Positions 14,174 to 14,201 of a stretch of 14,201 nt of DNA are shown in pieces. The stretch comes from JANQTF01 sp036835375 (GTDB lineage Bacteria; Bacteroidota; Bacteroidia; J057), in NCBI GenBank assembly GCA_036835375.1, contig DAITMB010000127.1:1-14201 (forward strand), read 5' to 3'. The notes beneath the pieces were generated by a model, which worked only from the letters and a program-made list of their open reading frames with translations, did not search any database and was not told the DNA's origin. Position 1 is the first letter of the stretch; every line of letters begins with the position of its first letter. A program made the translations under genes and the position numbers.

Positions 14174-14201
14174 ATGTATCAGCCCTCCCGTCTCCAGTCT
14201 C
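14174..14201 (+). CDS. Possible start of the next injection-system gene (truncated by window edge)
   Basis: An ATG nine bases after the second sheath stop opens a frame that runs off the window as MYQPSRLQS. Its close spacing and matching strand fit the operon, where a further sheath, tube or baseplate gene would be expected. Nine residues are too few to identify the product, and a different start further on is possible. Confidence 0.3.

Noticed and set aside
8251..14201. Prophage or T6SS interpretation of the sheath genes
   Set aside because: No phage head, integrase or T6SS membrane genes are seen, and DUF4255 next to two sheath paralogues fits an extracellular contractile injection system better.
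1..14201. CRISPR arrays, tRNA or rRNA genes, insertion sequences
   Set aside because: No regularly spaced direct repeats, no tRNA-like cloverleaf, no rRNA sequence and no transposase frame were found on reading both strands.

Overview
The window looks like chromosomal DNA of a Bacteroidota bacterium, possibly a moderately GC-rich member of the Saprospiria or Cytophagia (the class is an inference). Reasons: the gene neighbourhood nusB, DUF1573 lipoprotein, yajC, ybbR, coaE is a familiar Bacteroidota cluster; most gene starts lack a Shine-Dalgarno sequence; and two intergenic regions carry matches to the Bacteroidota -7 promoter element TAnnTTTG.

Left part (1-4711). A fragment at the left edge is the C-terminus of an SGNH/GDSL-type hydrolase on the + strand. 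It converges with a minus-strand run transcribed from right to left: nusB, an NAD-type isocitrate/isopropylmalate dehydrogenase, a DUF1573 lipoprotein, yajC, a YbbR-domain protein and coaE. These are housekeeping functions: transcription antitermination, TCA-type oxidative decarboxylation, Sec-translocon accessory, cyclase-regulator-like membrane protein and coenzyme A synthesis. A terminator-like hairpin with a -7-like box beside it lies between the DUF1573 gene and yajC.

Middle part (4712-8250). A divergent intergenic region separates nusB from a free-standing nuoD (complex I 49-kDa-type subunit). About 310 non-coding bases follow, with hairpins and a possible dispersed repeat. Then come a divergent PlsY-like acyltransferase and, convergent and overlapping it by 26 bases at the 3' end, a small four-helix TMEM220-family membrane protein. 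A 505-base gap with no convincing gene follows.

Right part (8251-14201). This is the start of an extracellular contractile injection system (eCIS, the phage-tail-like family of Afp, PVC, MAC and AlgoCIS). All genes are on the + strand: a LuxR/NarL-type response regulator, a DUF4255 (Pvc16-type tail-cap) protein, an unrecognised 253-residue protein, a 492-residue tail sheath protein and a second, 693-residue sheath paralogue with an insertion of about 190 residues. A further gene may begin in the last 28 bases. The tube, baseplate, spike, tape-measure, AAA+ ATPase and any toxin cargo would lie beyond the right edge. The sheath paralogues would form the contractile outer cylinder, the DUF4255 protein would cap it, and the regulator at the head may control the locus.
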